This document shows positions 46,546 to 58,302 of a DNA stretch of 64,000 bases, in pieces. Position numbers and translations under genes: made by a program. The notes under the pieces are model-generated. The model made no database searches, was not told the DNA's origin, and was given only the letters and a program-made list of their open reading frames with translations. The stretch is taken from NCBI GenBank assembly GCA_034440615.1, contig JAOTOM010005147.1, positions 990,501 to 1,054,500 of the forward strand. The letters run 5' to 3'. Source of the DNA: Ashinkailepas kermadecensis. Lineage: Eukaryota; Arthropoda; Thecostraca; Neolepadidae. The first letter of the stretch is position 1, and each line of letters begins with the position of its first letter.

Positions 46546-46721
46546 AAGGATTTCTGAGCCAAAGGGGCACCATGAGAGAGAAAAATGACTGGAATGAAAA
46601 TTCATGGACTGACCCATTCATAACATAGCCATTGTACATTGTATCTATGCATTTTCCCCGAAATATTCTGACCAGAACTCTCACTGGTAGGTAGTATTAT
46701 AGGTATGATGTCACCATAATC

Positions 46722-47135
46722 AGCCACGAGGCGTGTACTCCATGTGCCAACAGCCCATAGGGACGAACATGAACGAGGCGCAGCAATTTCCAAAGGGTCC
46801 ATGCACCCTACCATTCGCACTCGTGATCCAGTATCGGGGCTGTGGCCTGGGTGGTGGTAATGGGTGCCAGGAGTGATAAAGGATTGTGCACGATGATCCG
46901 TATTACAATTGTTCTCATGACTATTGCTCGTATGGCAATTTTTCGTATTGCAATTGTTGGCATGGCAATTGTTCGTATGGCAATTGTTCGCATGGCAATT
47001 GTTCGTATGATAATTGTTCGCATGGCAATTGTGCGTGTGGTATTTGTTCGTAGGGCAATTGTGCGTATTCTAATTGTTCGAATGGCAATTGTTCGTATGC
47101 CATTTGTTCGTATGGCAATGGTTCGTAGGAGCATG
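46722..47135. repeat. duplicated segment X, copy 2, with 15-bp minisatellite
   Basis: Direct repeat of 41300-41715 at about 5.4 kb distance. The 15-base units (CGTATGGCAATTGTT) run from about 46895 to 47135 and fade into irregular TTCGCAT-type units to about 47300. It lies about 490 bases upstream of lectin gene 2. Confidence 0.8.
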
Positions 47136-47539
47136 TTCGTATAACGAAAATTCGTTTGGATAAAGTGCGGATGGGATAACTTTCGAAGGTACAAAAGTTC
47201 GCATGAGATACAGTTCGCAATATATAAAGTTCGCATACAAAAGCATGTGAAGCGAAATAGTTTGCATGGAAAAATTTGCATATGGAAACGTTAGGATAGA
47301 AGACATTCGTATGGAAAAATATCGGGTGTAATAAGATTGTTACATTTATACATGTATACATGTTTAGTGGTGTAATAGGTTAGGTTGCATCAAAGGTTCG
47401 GTTAAGCTGCATCATAGGTTAGGGTAGGTTGCTCAGTTGCATGCAATCTACTTGCATACTAACTATTGTGCATGTGAACTTTTTCCATTACGAACCCCTA
47501 TATGCTATGCTTTGCCTGCGATATTTGCATTCTGTTTTC

Positions 47540-47623
47540 GTTCTATTTTGTCCCACAGCACTAGCTGCACCTTATGCCGCACTTAACCGCCTAACTTCCT
47601 TTGCAGGTTCATCTCCTGACAAA
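47540..47623 (+). promoter_or_regulatory. putative splice acceptor of lectin gene 2
   Basis: TTCCTTTGCAG ends at 47606, 17 bases before the ATG at 47624, as in the paralogue at 22320-22330. Upstream AGCACTAGCT and CCTAACTTCCT are also shared. Confidence 0.55.
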
Positions 47624-48496
47624 ATGGTGATGTGTTTTGCACTGAGTCTATTTCTGCTGGCAACTACCGAGGCCACGCTTGTGCAGAAGTCCTACAAGAT
47701 AGCAGCGGTGGACAAGCAGTTCACCGGAGTCGTGCTGGAAACGGCCACAGACGGCCACCCATGCCAATGCGCGGTGCGCTGTTCAACGGACGACCGCTGC
47801 ATGGCGATGCAGACAACGGCACGATCGTGCACCCTCATCGGGAGCGTACCGGACAGTAGTCAGCTGACTGCGGCCGTGGATATGCTCATCTATGTCGAGT
47901 CGACAACAGAGAGGACAACTGCTCCTGTCACCACTACAACTCCACCTGCCACCAGCATTACCATCCCTGCTACCACTACTGTCACTACCATCACCACCAC
48001 TGCCACCCCTGCTACCACTACTGTCATTACCGCCATCACCACCACCACCACCACGACCATTGCTCCTTCCACTACCGCAGCAGACAACGGATGCCCTTCT
48101 GCTGGTGCTGAACGCATCGATAGACTGTGCTACTACTTCATGCAAAAAGTCTCATTTATGTCCTGGACAGATCAGGACGCAGCCTGCAAAGACACGTACG
48201 GCAGTTCCGCCGCCATTGCGACGTTCGTCAACGCAGCTCAATATGAATATCTGACGTCACAAGGTGCACCACCTAGCGTCGGGTTCTGGGTGGGCGCTCG
48301 CAGGATGCAAGACGGCAGCTTTGCGATGACCCAGTCGTCTGACGACAGCTACTGGCCGTCCAAGTGGTGCACTGACGAGCCGCTTATGAGCACTTTTTTC
48401 GCGTACATGAACATGACTACGGCTGGGTGTATGCAGGGAAAATCAATAATTGCATCTCCGCCTCTGTCACTTCGCATCTGTCAGGTGATGTTGTAA
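47624..48496 (+). CDS. secreted C-type lectin with N-terminal PAN/apple-like domain (gene 2)
   Basis: A 290-residue paralogue of the protein at 22347, in the same orientation 25 kb away. Residues 1-17 are a signal peptide; Cys 47, 49, 53, 59 and 69 of the PAN/apple-like module are at identical positions. The Thr-rich linker (93-155) is about 15 residues longer than in gene 1. The C-type lectin domain (157-290) keeps six Cys and the FWVGARR block. The EPSG of gene 1 is EPLM here, so neither has a canonical sugar-binding EPN/QPD. The region coding residues 43-103 is nearly identical in DNA to gene 1, while signal peptide and lectin domain have diverged. The frame extends 65 codons upstream to 47429, but that part crosses the splice-acceptor tract, lacks a signal peptide at its start and does not align with gene 1. 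Confidence 0.85.
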   Translation: MVMCFALSLFLLATTEATLVQKSYKIAAVDKQFTGVVLETATDGHPCQCAVRCSTDDRCMAMQTTARSCTLIGSVPDSSQLTAAVDMLIYVESTTERTTAPVTTTTPPATSITIPATTTVTTITTTATPATTTVITAITTTTTTTIAPSTTAADNGCPSAGAERIDRLCYYFMQKVSFMSWTDQDAACKDTYGSSAAIATFVNAAQYEYLTSQGAPPSVGFWVGARRMQDGSFAMTQSSDDSYWPSKWCTDEPLMSTFFAYMNMTTAGCMQGKSIIASPPLSLRICQVML

Positions 48497-48499
48497 GTT

Positions 48500-49110
48500 T
48501 GCTGCTTGATCTACAGAAGCGTTGTGGTCCTCCAAAAGTAAGATTTTCGTGAAATATCATGCCGTTTTGAGCATTTCCCATGAAAGTGCGATGTGGTTAA
48601 ACCAGCGGATTTTTCTTTTCATCTAGAACGGTGATATTGTCCGTGTTACTTTGTCCCGTTAACAAGAGCGCAGGAGGCCCTCTCACATAACTGGAACTGG
48701 AGGGGGGGGGGGATATATATTTATGTCCAACACCTACCCCTCGAACACTACTTAAACTAGAATCGCAATACTTGGAGGGAAGATTGCTGCAGTAGCTAGC
48801 TCTCTTCGCTATACTTTTGACGGCCCTAGGTCGTTATGGTGAAATGCCGTCTAAGGTGTCAAGTTTTGATGATTTTGTAATTGATGGATTATTTTGGCCA
48901 TCTCTGCCGACACAACATGGACAGGCTTCATTCAGATTGTCGACAAATGTATGCATTACTTGAAATAGGACACTTCAGCTGAAATGAACGCTATGAGCTT
49001 GTAAACCATCCCTACATGAGACAACATCGGAATTATCTCGCCATGTTGCCGAGCATGGGTGGTGGCAACGGGTTTGTAGTCCAGTGCCACCAAACCCAAC
49101 ACATGACAAT
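48500..49110. other. no further gene downstream of lectin gene 2
   Basis: Probable 3' UTR and spacer; a poly-G run at about 48700. Nothing else recognised. Confidence 0.4.
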
Positions 49111-49111
49111 A

Positions 49112-49113
49112 TA

Positions 49114-49194
<81 letters not shown>
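49112..49194. repeat. (TA)n microsatellite
   Basis: Near-pure TA run. Confidence 0.95.
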
Positions 49195-49197
<3 letters not shown>

Positions 49198-49234
49198 ACA
49201 ATAATTACCTGTAAAATACACCTAACTATATCGA

Positions 49235-49475
49235 AAGAACACACCGCCCGGGACTACACGGGAATACACCCACCGCCCGGGGCTATACGGGGCTACAACC
49301 ACCACCCACCGCCTGGGGCTACACGGGAATACACCTACCGCCAGGGGCTACACGGGAATACACCCACCGCCCGGGGCTACACTGAAATACACCCACCGCT
49401 CGGGGCTATATTGGAATACACCCACCGCCCGGGGCTACACGGGGCTACACCCACCGCCCAGGGCTACACTGGAAT
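49235..49475. repeat. 29-bp tandem repeat, about eight copies
   Basis: Units contain ACACCCACCGCCCGGGGCTA and CACGGGAAT, with CAGG/CTGG variants. Confidence 0.85.
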
Positions 49476-49837
49476 CAGAGTGCGCGAAGCGCCGCCACAC
49501 CATTGAGGTGACGAGACCGTTGTGCCAGCCGGTCGGTCGATTTGGCACCCCGGAGTTCGTATATTTAGGAACGAATTGCAACAATAGTTTTTGCATGCGA
49601 TGCGCACTTGGATTTGTGGTAAAGCACACCATTTCATTGCAATTTGCCTGACTGTTTATCATTCTCAACTTTACATCGCAAAAGGTGAACTCTGTAGCGT
49701 TGGGCTTAAGGGCGCCTAAACTGCTTGTGGTTACCTAGCTGCGATGTAGCTTTGTAACAATACATGGCATCGCAGGTCAAAATTAGGTGAAAATTAAGCC
49801 AAGGTGAGCTGAAATAATATGCAATGCTTTGACCTTA
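49476..49837. other. no recognisable gene
   Basis: Spacer without recognised features. Confidence 0.4.
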
Positions 49838-49845
49838 GTTAGGCG

Positions 49846-50519
49846 CATTGGCGGATCTAGCCCGCCGGTTTGGGGGGAGCAACTTTCTGTTTTCGGCGTC
49901 AGTCCCCTCCCCTCCCCTCCACCAGTGGCGTACCTAGGAATTGCATTAGGGGGGGGTCGAACGGATTTGGAGGGTGCCCATTCTCCCACTTTTTTGGTTA
50001 AATGCACCGGATTTCGACCACTATTTGGCAAAGGGGCCCATTTAATTTTTTCCATGAAATTAGAGTAAAATAACAATTGACAACATAATTTCCTGTGTAG
50101 GGCCCCCAGCCTACCTCCACCGTTTCTATGTACCGGATTTTTGTTCTTGTTTACCAAAACGTTCACATTCACGTTCAACGTCTTGTACCACGTCAACGTT
50201 CATGCACGTGTACACACTGGCGGATCCGATTTTCTCAACTCTTGCTGTAGGCAGAACTTGAGCAGCATGGAACTCACGACGTGTGTCAGAATCTACTATG
50301 CTACCATACTGGCTTCCAAACAATTTTTTTATTAAAAAAATCCTTTAAAATTGGAGAATCTTTCATCCAGACGCTATTTTTTAACCTCGGCAAATGTTAC
50401 TGCATTTTAATTTAGTTGACTTCTGTTGGTTTCGGTGGTACCAAAAGACACTATGGCCCCTCTTTTAAGCGCTTCAGGGGGGCCATGGCCGGAATGGCCC
50501 CTCCCTGGATCCGCCAGTG
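49846..50519 (-). mobile_element. hAT-like non-autonomous element, family A copy 2, with 8-bp target duplication
   Basis: Identical octamers GTTAGGCG flank it (49838-49845 and 50520-50527). Ends are CATTGGCGGATCTAG and CTGGATCCGCCAGTG. An internal second left end, CACTGGCGGATCC at 50215, pairs with the right end, so a 305-bp unit (50215-50519) is nested within the 674-bp transposed unit. No coding frame. Confidence 0.85.
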
Positions 50520-50527
50520 GTTAGGCG

Positions 50528-50930
50528 GCAGCTGGTTCATCTCAAAGGGATGTACTACCGTTGGTCCCATAAGCCATCTATCATCGAAAACATAATTCAG
50601 TGTCAGTTCATAGAATGCTCTGTCACACTAAAGATCATTCTCTGTCAGTTATTTCTTTAGTCGATGTTACTCAAGGCACGATAATGGCTCATTTATTGTG
50701 TCGTGTGACCTGCGTGAGGCTTGATCACCGCGTGTCTCTTCACGTGCACACTGATGGAGAGCTGTGGACATCGTGTTGTGGCGACAATGACGTCATCTCC
50801 ACACTTTTGTGATATTCATTCAGTCGATATCGACAGAATTCAGTGGGAAGTTTGGCCTGGTAGAACGCTGGCCTGCATTTAGTGATTGCGGGCATATAAT
50901 CGCAAGTGAGTCCAGGCAGTCCGGCGCACG
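50528..50930. other. no recognisable gene
   Basis: Spacer without recognised features. Confidence 0.4.
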
Positions 50931-50937
50931 TGCCGAG

Positions 50938-51046
50938 GTTTGGCACGTCTGAAGTGTTTGGCACGTCTGAAGTGTTTGGCACGTCTGAAGTGTTTGGCAC
51001 GTCTGAAGTGTTTGGCACGTCTGAAGTGTTTGGCACGTCTGAAATG
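50938..51046. repeat. 18-bp tandem repeat, six copies
   Basis: GGCACGTCTGAAGTGTTT repeated with almost no variation. Confidence 0.95.
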
Positions 51047-51148
51047 CGACGGATTGCTGTCTTCGAACTATTCCAACCATCCCAACAAATTTCGACCGAG
51101 ATGTTAGCCTACGATGAACTTACGCGTCTCGCAGCACATTAGACCTAG

Positions 51149-51867
51149 CAGGGGTGTAGGATCCCATTCAGTCTGGAGGGCTCCAGTCCTCCCCTCAACT
51201 TGCAGCTCAGCCCCCCACCCACAATTTGGCATTCAGCCCCTCCCCCCCAAAAAAAAAATGGATGTCAAACCCATTAAAAATGCAAGCATTGCTGAAGAAA
51301 AGTCGAGTACGACATACTACTCGTGTTCAACCTAGGTCGCTTTAAGATTGCCCAAAATGTATAATGAGTGGTGACAATGTTCTCGTGGTTCTTCTAAGTA
51401 GGCTTTAGTACAACCATTCCTATTTTAAGTTTTCTCAAATCGATTATCACACTGGTCATTTAGCACTGATGCAATGTTGAGTTTGCTATGATGGTTACAT
51501 GTTGTTTCTTTTCGTGCTGTTTTTAATCCGTTTTGAGCGACCGAAATTTGAAGTAACATATATAAGTATTATGAAAACAATACTGAAATTAGGCACAATA
51601 GGAAGCAAATGGAGAGGAAGTCGATTTCGCACTCTGTCGATTCTCCATATTCGGGAGCAGTTTTTTATTTACCGTCCCTGATTATTTTGTCCTCTGATAG
51701 CTTATGTTCATGGTAAACTGGGAAAAGGAACATAATATGTATTAATTTGTTTCAAGATGGCAAATTAAAGTGGCCCACATCCTGGGAGAAGTTGGTATTT
51801 GGGGGCATCCTAGGCTGATGGACCCAGGGCTGAGGCCCCCAATTGGTCTGGCGATCCTACACCCTTG
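51149..51867. mobile_element. TIR element, 719 bp
   Basis: Ends CAGGGGTGTAGGATC and GATCCTACACCCTTG form 15-bp inverted repeats with one mismatch. Next to the left end lies a C-rich stretch ending in poly-A. The flanking octamers do not match (AGACCTAG, AGGTTTGA). hAT-like by terminus form only. No coding frame. Confidence 0.6.
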
Positions 51868-53784
51868 AGGTTTGATGAACCTAAAGCGGAAGAGTTATAA
51901 TGTATGGCAAATAAGTGTCAAATACAGTTGTATTCACAACGTTCCCCATGCAGTATGATAGCCGTGAACAAAGTATACGCCATCTATATTCGACCTATGA
52001 TAATCTGGTATGATGGCAGTAGTGTTTCACAGTGATCTACTGCGTCACTTTTGTCCAAACACGGATGTACAAACATGTTGAAGCTTTTGGCTACCAACCT
52101 TCTTTAAATCATTAGCATCTGAGTAGCGGAAGAGAGGTGATGTTTTACTAAAACATCACGTATGGATTTTATGTAATCATGAGTGACGGAATCAATGGTA
52201 AGACATGCAGTCCCTCTGCAATCTGGCTACGTTGAAGCGATGTGTTGGGAATGTATTGTAGTATCGAAAAAGAAAGGTATGGTGTAAAGGTTGGTATAGT
52301 GGGTAGGGTATTGTGCAAAGGAAAGTCACAGTGTAGTAATTGCTTGCTCACTGTACATATGACTGACCGTTAAGCTGTGCTGTGTTCTTTTCTTCACGAT
52401 TGCCGCTCGGATGCCTCCGATTTGTCCGGTGGAAGGGCTCGAACTGGAAAATCTGACTGGTGTTGGATCACCGGGCACAAAATGAAACTTCATTAATCCG
52501 CAGTGAATGCGCGATGGTGCGTTATGGTGAGGCTTTCGGCAGGTATGTATCACTGGCAGTAGTATTAAACAATATGGTGATGACTTACGTAATACATGAT
52601 TGGGCGTCACTGAAACGTTCGATTATGTGACAATAGCTAGCACAACAGATATCACATGATCAATAGGATGTACGGGGTTTCTCAGAAATTAAAAGTGGCA
52701 GCACAAAAATGATTGCAGCGAACATGCCGTGCCACGCTAACCTAGGTGTAATTCATGGAGAAGCTCAGGAGAGAAATGGCGGTGTGTGAAGACCTCGAAA
52801 GAGGTTGGAAACCTCGCCGACAATGATAGCCACCATCCTGCAATGCTTGGGATAGTGACAAACACTTATTTACAATTTATTATGTTCCAAGACATTCCAT
52901 TTTTCCACCTCGGTCACGTTTAGGAGTCTAGTTACATATGCCACAAAACAAAACCTCCTAGTACATGTGTACGAAAATAACTATCCTGACCTCATGAATA
53001 GTAGGAATTACTTGTTTCCATCTTGTTAAATGCAATAAAACAAGTTACATATTAGCGTTGGATTTGTTGGTGTATTTGTTGTATCATGCGTTGCGATTGT
53101 CCATCGCGTGTGAACAGCCACCTGTAGGCAGAGCCACGAACTAGAGCTTGCGTTGTCGGTCATAGATGTCGGCAATGCAAGACTCCCGTGGCAATTGTGC
53201 CGATCAGCTGACCGATGAGTGGACGGCAATGGATTAAGAGGCTACCGGAAGCACCCACTGTCGAGTTGTGCTGTTGAGTGCGAGAGTTGGCCGGGGTCGG
53301 ACTGATCTGGGCTTTGATTCTTGAATTGAGCATTGGAAGACTAAGCAGCCTGAACAGACACCACAGTCTTTACTATCGCCAAACACACTGATCCTTCGTA
53401 ATGCAACACCAATCAACCACACTAGAATTAGCATGTGCGCCGGAAGGCGCCGCACCGGAGTCCAGCCCACATATCACGCACCGGAGGGAAGTTGCGAATT
53501 CGCCGTCGCCCCCTAATATCTCGGAAACTACTGGAGACAGAAGCACAAAATATCCAGGGTAGAATACTTTGTAGTGAACTCGCTTCATTCATATTTTCAA
53601 GGCTCCAGGTCAGTGCTTTTAGGTTCAAATGTCAGGCTTGTCTTCTGTTGTATGTCGACATACCTATGCCGATTGTCGTGAATAAAATTGAATCTCCTTA
53701 GAATTTGTCTTTGTTCCGCAACGTCGGGAAGTATGGCTCGACCAACCCCGCCAGAGGTGGTCAAATCGGATGTTTGTCGGGCGC
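51868..53784. other. about 1.9 kb without a recognised gene
   Basis: Only short frames, none with a recognisable motif. No tandem repeat or RNA gene seen. Confidence 0.4.
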
Positions 53785-54125
53785 TGGCGGCACTCACCTC
53801 TGCTGGATTGCGTTGCTGGCATTACCTGCGATGCCCTGGATTGACCTATCCTTGGTGGCTGTGCTGTGTTCTCCACACCAGGTTTGTGTTGTTCCATCGG
53901 GCACCCATCAGCCGTATTTGCTTTCCTCGTGTTGTCATTTTTACCCTTAGCGTAACCTTGAGTTGCCAGCACAACGATTTGCCGGTGCGGTACATTTTCG
54001 CACCAAGCAGACTCACAATAAGTCATCATTAACATAAAAGAAAAGGGAACATGTCGAGATCGGCCGCCGCATCGTGACGTCACGCCATCGCGCCGACGAA
54101 ACATTGTGACCTTGAACGTTCGGAG
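53785..54125. repeat. dispersed repeat E, copy 1 (inverted partner at 63660-64000)
   Basis: Colinear with the reverse complement of 63660-64000. Landmarks are CACCTCTGCTGGATTGCGTT, CTTAGCGTAACCTTGAG, GTGCGGTACATTTT and CGTGACGTCACGCCA. No conserved coding frame. Confidence 0.75.
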
Positions 54126-54725
54126 GCCGACCGACGGTCGAATATGCACCGCTGCAGTTCCGAAGTTTGCCGACGTACTTCGAGTTTGATTGCATACGAT
54201 AAATGTTTAACAACAACGTAGCAATGCTGTATTACAATATCACAGTTCGTTTATGAGGTGTCGTCAAAAAAAACAGGAAGGAGGTGCTCATTCCTCCTCC
54301 CCCCCTCCTGTGCGCATGTTGAAATACGAAAAGGGGGCTTGGAAGGTAACAGAGCATAGTATATTGAATGGCAATATACACTAGGAACAAGACCATGATG
54401 TAGAACAAAGCTAAGCGGTGCGAATATAGATTGAAAATCTGCCTGTGCACCGCGTTTTGTGTTGCATATTTGTGCAGATATTAGTACGTTTCAATGCGTG
54501 AAATAATAGAATAACCCCCTCCTAAAGTAGCACGTTGTCCGACACTTCTGCATAACGACCAACTTCCGTGTTCTGGAGGCAGCATCTGACAGAGGCGCTG
54601 GCCGCTGGTTTGTCAGCGGCACCCAGGTACAGGCCAGCTCGCCAGGACCGGCAGTGCAGTGTCTGTGCACCGCGTAGGCTTGGCAATCTACTGACGAATC
54701 GATCTGGTGCCTGCCGGCTTACATG
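54126..54725. other. no recognisable gene
   Basis: Spacer without recognised features. Confidence 0.4.
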
Positions 54726-54842
54726 ACGGCGACGTGCCTCTGCCGACAGAATTGCCCAATGGGGAGAGACGTGCCTCTGCCGACAGAATTTCCCAATGGG
54801 GAGAGACGTGCCTCTGCCGACAGAATTGCCCAATGGGGAGAG
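54726..54842. repeat. 37-bp tandem repeat, three copies
   Basis: GACGTGCCTCTGCCGACAGA and CCCAATGGGGAGA repeated almost exactly. Confidence 0.9.
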
Positions 54843-55069
54843 ATCCATGGCTAACGAAATCCTCAAGGTGGTGGCAATGGCTTGACTTCATGGCCGTCAT
54901 GTGCATAGATAGCGAATAGGATGTCGCTGTTAAAAGGCCACTGAACGCCAACCATGCAATCCAGCACGTGACGATGAATATAAACTCGTTCGTGAGATGA
55001 TACAATTTTTCATATAAGCTGCACGTTAAAATAAGAATGAGAAATGTGCTGCACTTTTCAGCTTTACAT

Positions 55070-55790
55070 GTGGGACCCCGAAAAATTATACCGAATCCTC
55101 CAATATCGTACTGGGGTTCAACAAATGTGAGCGAGGAACCCCAAATAAGCACAGCAGGACCCTAAGAGCACAACTGGAGAACGAAAATGCACCGGGCCCC
55201 CCAAAGTGTACCGAGACTGGCAAAATGCGGCAGGGCCTTAAAGCATGCGTTGCATCTCTAAATAACCACACCGGGGGCTTAAAAGCAAAACACAACGGGG
55301 CCCTCAAAGCACATCGGGGCCTTGAGACCGCATGGGGGCCTCGAAAACAGGCTGGGACCCTAAAATATCGACATGGTCGTAGAAATGGAACACAAAAAAC
55401 GGGCACTAAATGAACACTTCCGGGTCTGCGAAAACGCGCCGATACATAAAAATCGTCGGTGCACAAAGGGCAACAAAACTCTAAGGAAAAGAGCAGGGAA
55501 CGCAAAAATGTGCCGGGCCCCTAACACAAATTGGCTGGAGCCCTAACACACATCCGAAGACAAAGAAAAGCGGAAAGGTCGAAAAACGAACACATAACTA
55601 GAGCCTCAGTCCGGTAGCCAATCTGGAAGCGTATTGAACCAATTGGATGAGCGGCATCGAACCTCAACGGTTATCGGGTTCTCGATCCAAAAGTGCACAA
55701 CCATGGTACTTTGCGAAATTCATGGGTGCGCCCCTGCTGTTTACCCTGGCCCACCCACTTTTTGACACGTTTCTACGCCTATGCTGCGAC
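55070..55790. repeat. dispersed repeat family D, copy 2
   Basis: Colinear in direct orientation with 63130-63660 and with the right part of 11930-12600. It ends CACGTTTCTACGCCTATG, whose complement resembles the CATAGGCGCACC terminus of the element at 34750. Confidence 0.75.
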
Positions 55791-56125
55791 ATTTGCATAG
55801 ATGCACATCAAGATAGCATTGCATAGATTATATGGATGCACATCAACCCAACTTCATGTTGGTGTGTTCAAAGTCGTGAATATACTTAAATGTATTCCAA
55901 TGTAACCTAACCGAACCGAACCGAAGGGAACCTAACCTAACCTAGCTTAGCCTAGCCCAACCTAGCGTGACCTGACCTGAGTAGACCGCACATGATCTGG
56001 CCTACGCTACCCTTTAACAACTTATTTTCCATTCTCCCTATAACACAGCTGTAATTCCCGGTATTCAGTGTAGGCTACATTCAGCTATAAAATCCTTGGT
56101 ACGGTAGTTTGGCTGGCGTGGCAGC
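55791..56125. other. spacer with AACCT-rich stretch
   Basis: 55895-55985 is rich in irregular CCTAAC/CCGAAC pentamer-like units. No gene seen. Confidence 0.5.
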
Positions 56126-56226
56126 ACATGCGACGTACAATACAATTATTGTGCGACGTATAATACAATTATTGTGCGACGTACAATACAATACAATATT
56201 TATTTATTTATTTATTTATTTATTTC
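56126..56226. repeat. 23-bp repeat (three copies) and (TATT)n
   Basis: GTGCGACGTACAATACAATT-type units followed by a TTTA/TATT run at 56198-56226. Confidence 0.85.
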
Positions 56227-56444
56227 ACAATACATGCCCTCCACGTGTAGTGGCTATTATGGACAGTCTGGACAATACAATACAGCACGTACAATTTTCG
56301 ACCGATGAAGTTGGCTCCGGCAAACTCACCGATCCATTGATCCTTTGGAGGCTAAGAAGGCCGAAATTGATGTTTGGTAATGTCTCAGTGCAGTCTCTTG
56401 ATTATAGGAAAAGAAAGGAAAAACGTCGAACAAAACGGAATTGG

Positions 56445-56640
56445 GTAGTGGATCGGCATGGAACAAAGGTGGGTAACGGGTCGGCAGGTAACGAAAGTGC
56501 GTAGTGTGTCGGTATGGAACAGAAGTGGGCAGTGGATTGGTAGAGAAAGTGGGAAGTGAGCAGGCAGGGAATGGAAGTGGGTGGTGGATCGGTAGAGAAC
56601 TGAATTGGGTGGTGGGTCGGCAGGGAACTGAATCCAAACG
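56445..56640. repeat. degenerate ~28-32 bp tandem repeat
   Basis: About seven units resembling GGGTAGTGGATCGGCATGGA followed by ACAAAGGT. Confidence 0.7.
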
Positions 56641-58290
56641 CGGGGCGAGGAATGGCTAACGGGGCCAGAGGAACGGGTAACGGGCCTGGGGTGCGGTGCC
56701 GCGGAACGTGGATGGGTGAATCATAGTCGGGTTCGGACGGTCGGGAAATGAGGTCGCCGAAGAGGACCGGGGATCTGACCGGGGTATTTAGCCGGTGAAG
56801 CGCGAAGAGCGGGGCCGGCAAAAATTATCAAAGCTTGGTTCTTGGAACCGCCCTCAAATCAGACTCCAGAATGACGGTGGTACTCATACTTCAGGCATGA
56901 CGCACCGCAAACTTGTAAACCTCTGGCGGCCTGAAAATCGATCATGGGTAAACTTACTTGATCTCCATTTCCAGCTGATTATTTTTCCACTGACAGCTTT
57001 ATATTCTCTGAGAGTTGCACACTACTTAGGTAGTGGGGAGGGGGAACTTCCGCTGGGTTGGTTAAGTCCTCAAGTAGACAGGTCAGGTCAGTTGACAGGT
57101 TGGCGCTGGTACGGGATATCGGCACGACGATTGTGCATGGCCTTTTCAAAGCTTTATACTACAAACACTGCTGGCAACACTTCTTTTTGGTGGCCAAAAA
57201 GGAGCCTTTGGCAAGCAGACCACATAAGTAATAGGCATGCTCAACATTGTAAGGTAAAATGCATATTCATCCAGAAATGAATCCACATGTTAGCGCTCCC
57301 GGAACTAGGACGGTGCTGAATTGGGCTAATGGCCCTATTGCATGCTTTTTGCCGTCAACTGATTCACGCTTGCAAACTTCACCTGTCGGCTGCAACAGCT
57401 ACGACTTCCTGGACATAACATACGACCGCCGGCATTGTAGCTGTGCCGGCCGGCTACTTCGTCTCCGATGCTATCGCTTTCGCCGATAGCAACCGCAGCT
57501 GTTGACCCGACGTTGGAGCCGTCGGCAAGGGCCCAGCGACATCGTCCAACGTCACTCCGGCAGACGGTCAATACCGGTCACCGGTCTCGAGCGCACGTGT
57601 CCCCAGCATCAGACGGCAAGGCCGTCTCTGGTGATGTCTGACAATGTCTGCGATGCCTACGGCGTCTGGTGATGCAGCGTCGGAAAATGGCCTTTTAAAA
57701 ACTTTGGCCATCCACAGAATTGTACACTCCCCCGAAAATCGACTTCTTACATTGCCAGATGAAGACCTGTTTGACTAGCAACCCCAGGTAGATGACATTA
57801 TCCGATAGTGATTAGTTGGATGGAGAGGAGGCAGCATGCTCTGCCGGCATATAGCATATGGTGACCTATGGCTGATAATGAGATCCACTTCCAGTCCTGG
57901 CGATGATCATCTTGTTCAGCCATACTGGGTCCTTGCCACAGAAACCTTGCAACATCATTGCGGATAATGCACAATTGTTAGTGCAGGTCATCTGCAGGAA
58001 CATTCCAAGAGGAGGCAGGAGTGGAGCCGAAAAATGACACGCCAGCCAGATTGGAAGCAACGCCAACGTGCTAGCATGCACACAATATGACAACAGATGT
58101 TAAAATCTGGATCACTCTGCAGTCTACAGTGCGATGTCAGCCGCCTGACACAGCTGTCGGTGCCGGTGGCCGCTCCGACTCCAGCCGACCGGCGTCAGCT
58201 GGTGTCCGGCTGTCGGTGCTGCCAGGCCCTCAGCAGCCACAGCTGAAAATGGTCTAGCCTAATATATTTGCTAGTATAATTTCTAACTAC
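56641..58290. other. about 1.6 kb without a recognised gene
   Basis: A 161-codon frame at 56795-57280 (plus) has no motif, signal peptide or repeat I can recognise and is probably chance. 57400-57700 and 58120-58240 are GC-rich with CCGGC and GTCGG clusters. No RNA gene seen. Confidence 0.35.
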
Positions 58291-58302
58291 TAATATACTT
58301 AC

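Noticed and set aside
47429..47623. N-terminal extension of lectin gene 2 (65 codons)
   Set aside because: It runs through a splice-acceptor-like tract, does not align with the paralogue and would place the signal peptide internally.
55895..55985. Interstitial telomere of the TTAGG type
   Set aside because: Only two or three consecutive CCTAA units occur among irregular AACCT/AACCG pentamers; not enough to claim telomeric origin or to place the organism among arthropods.
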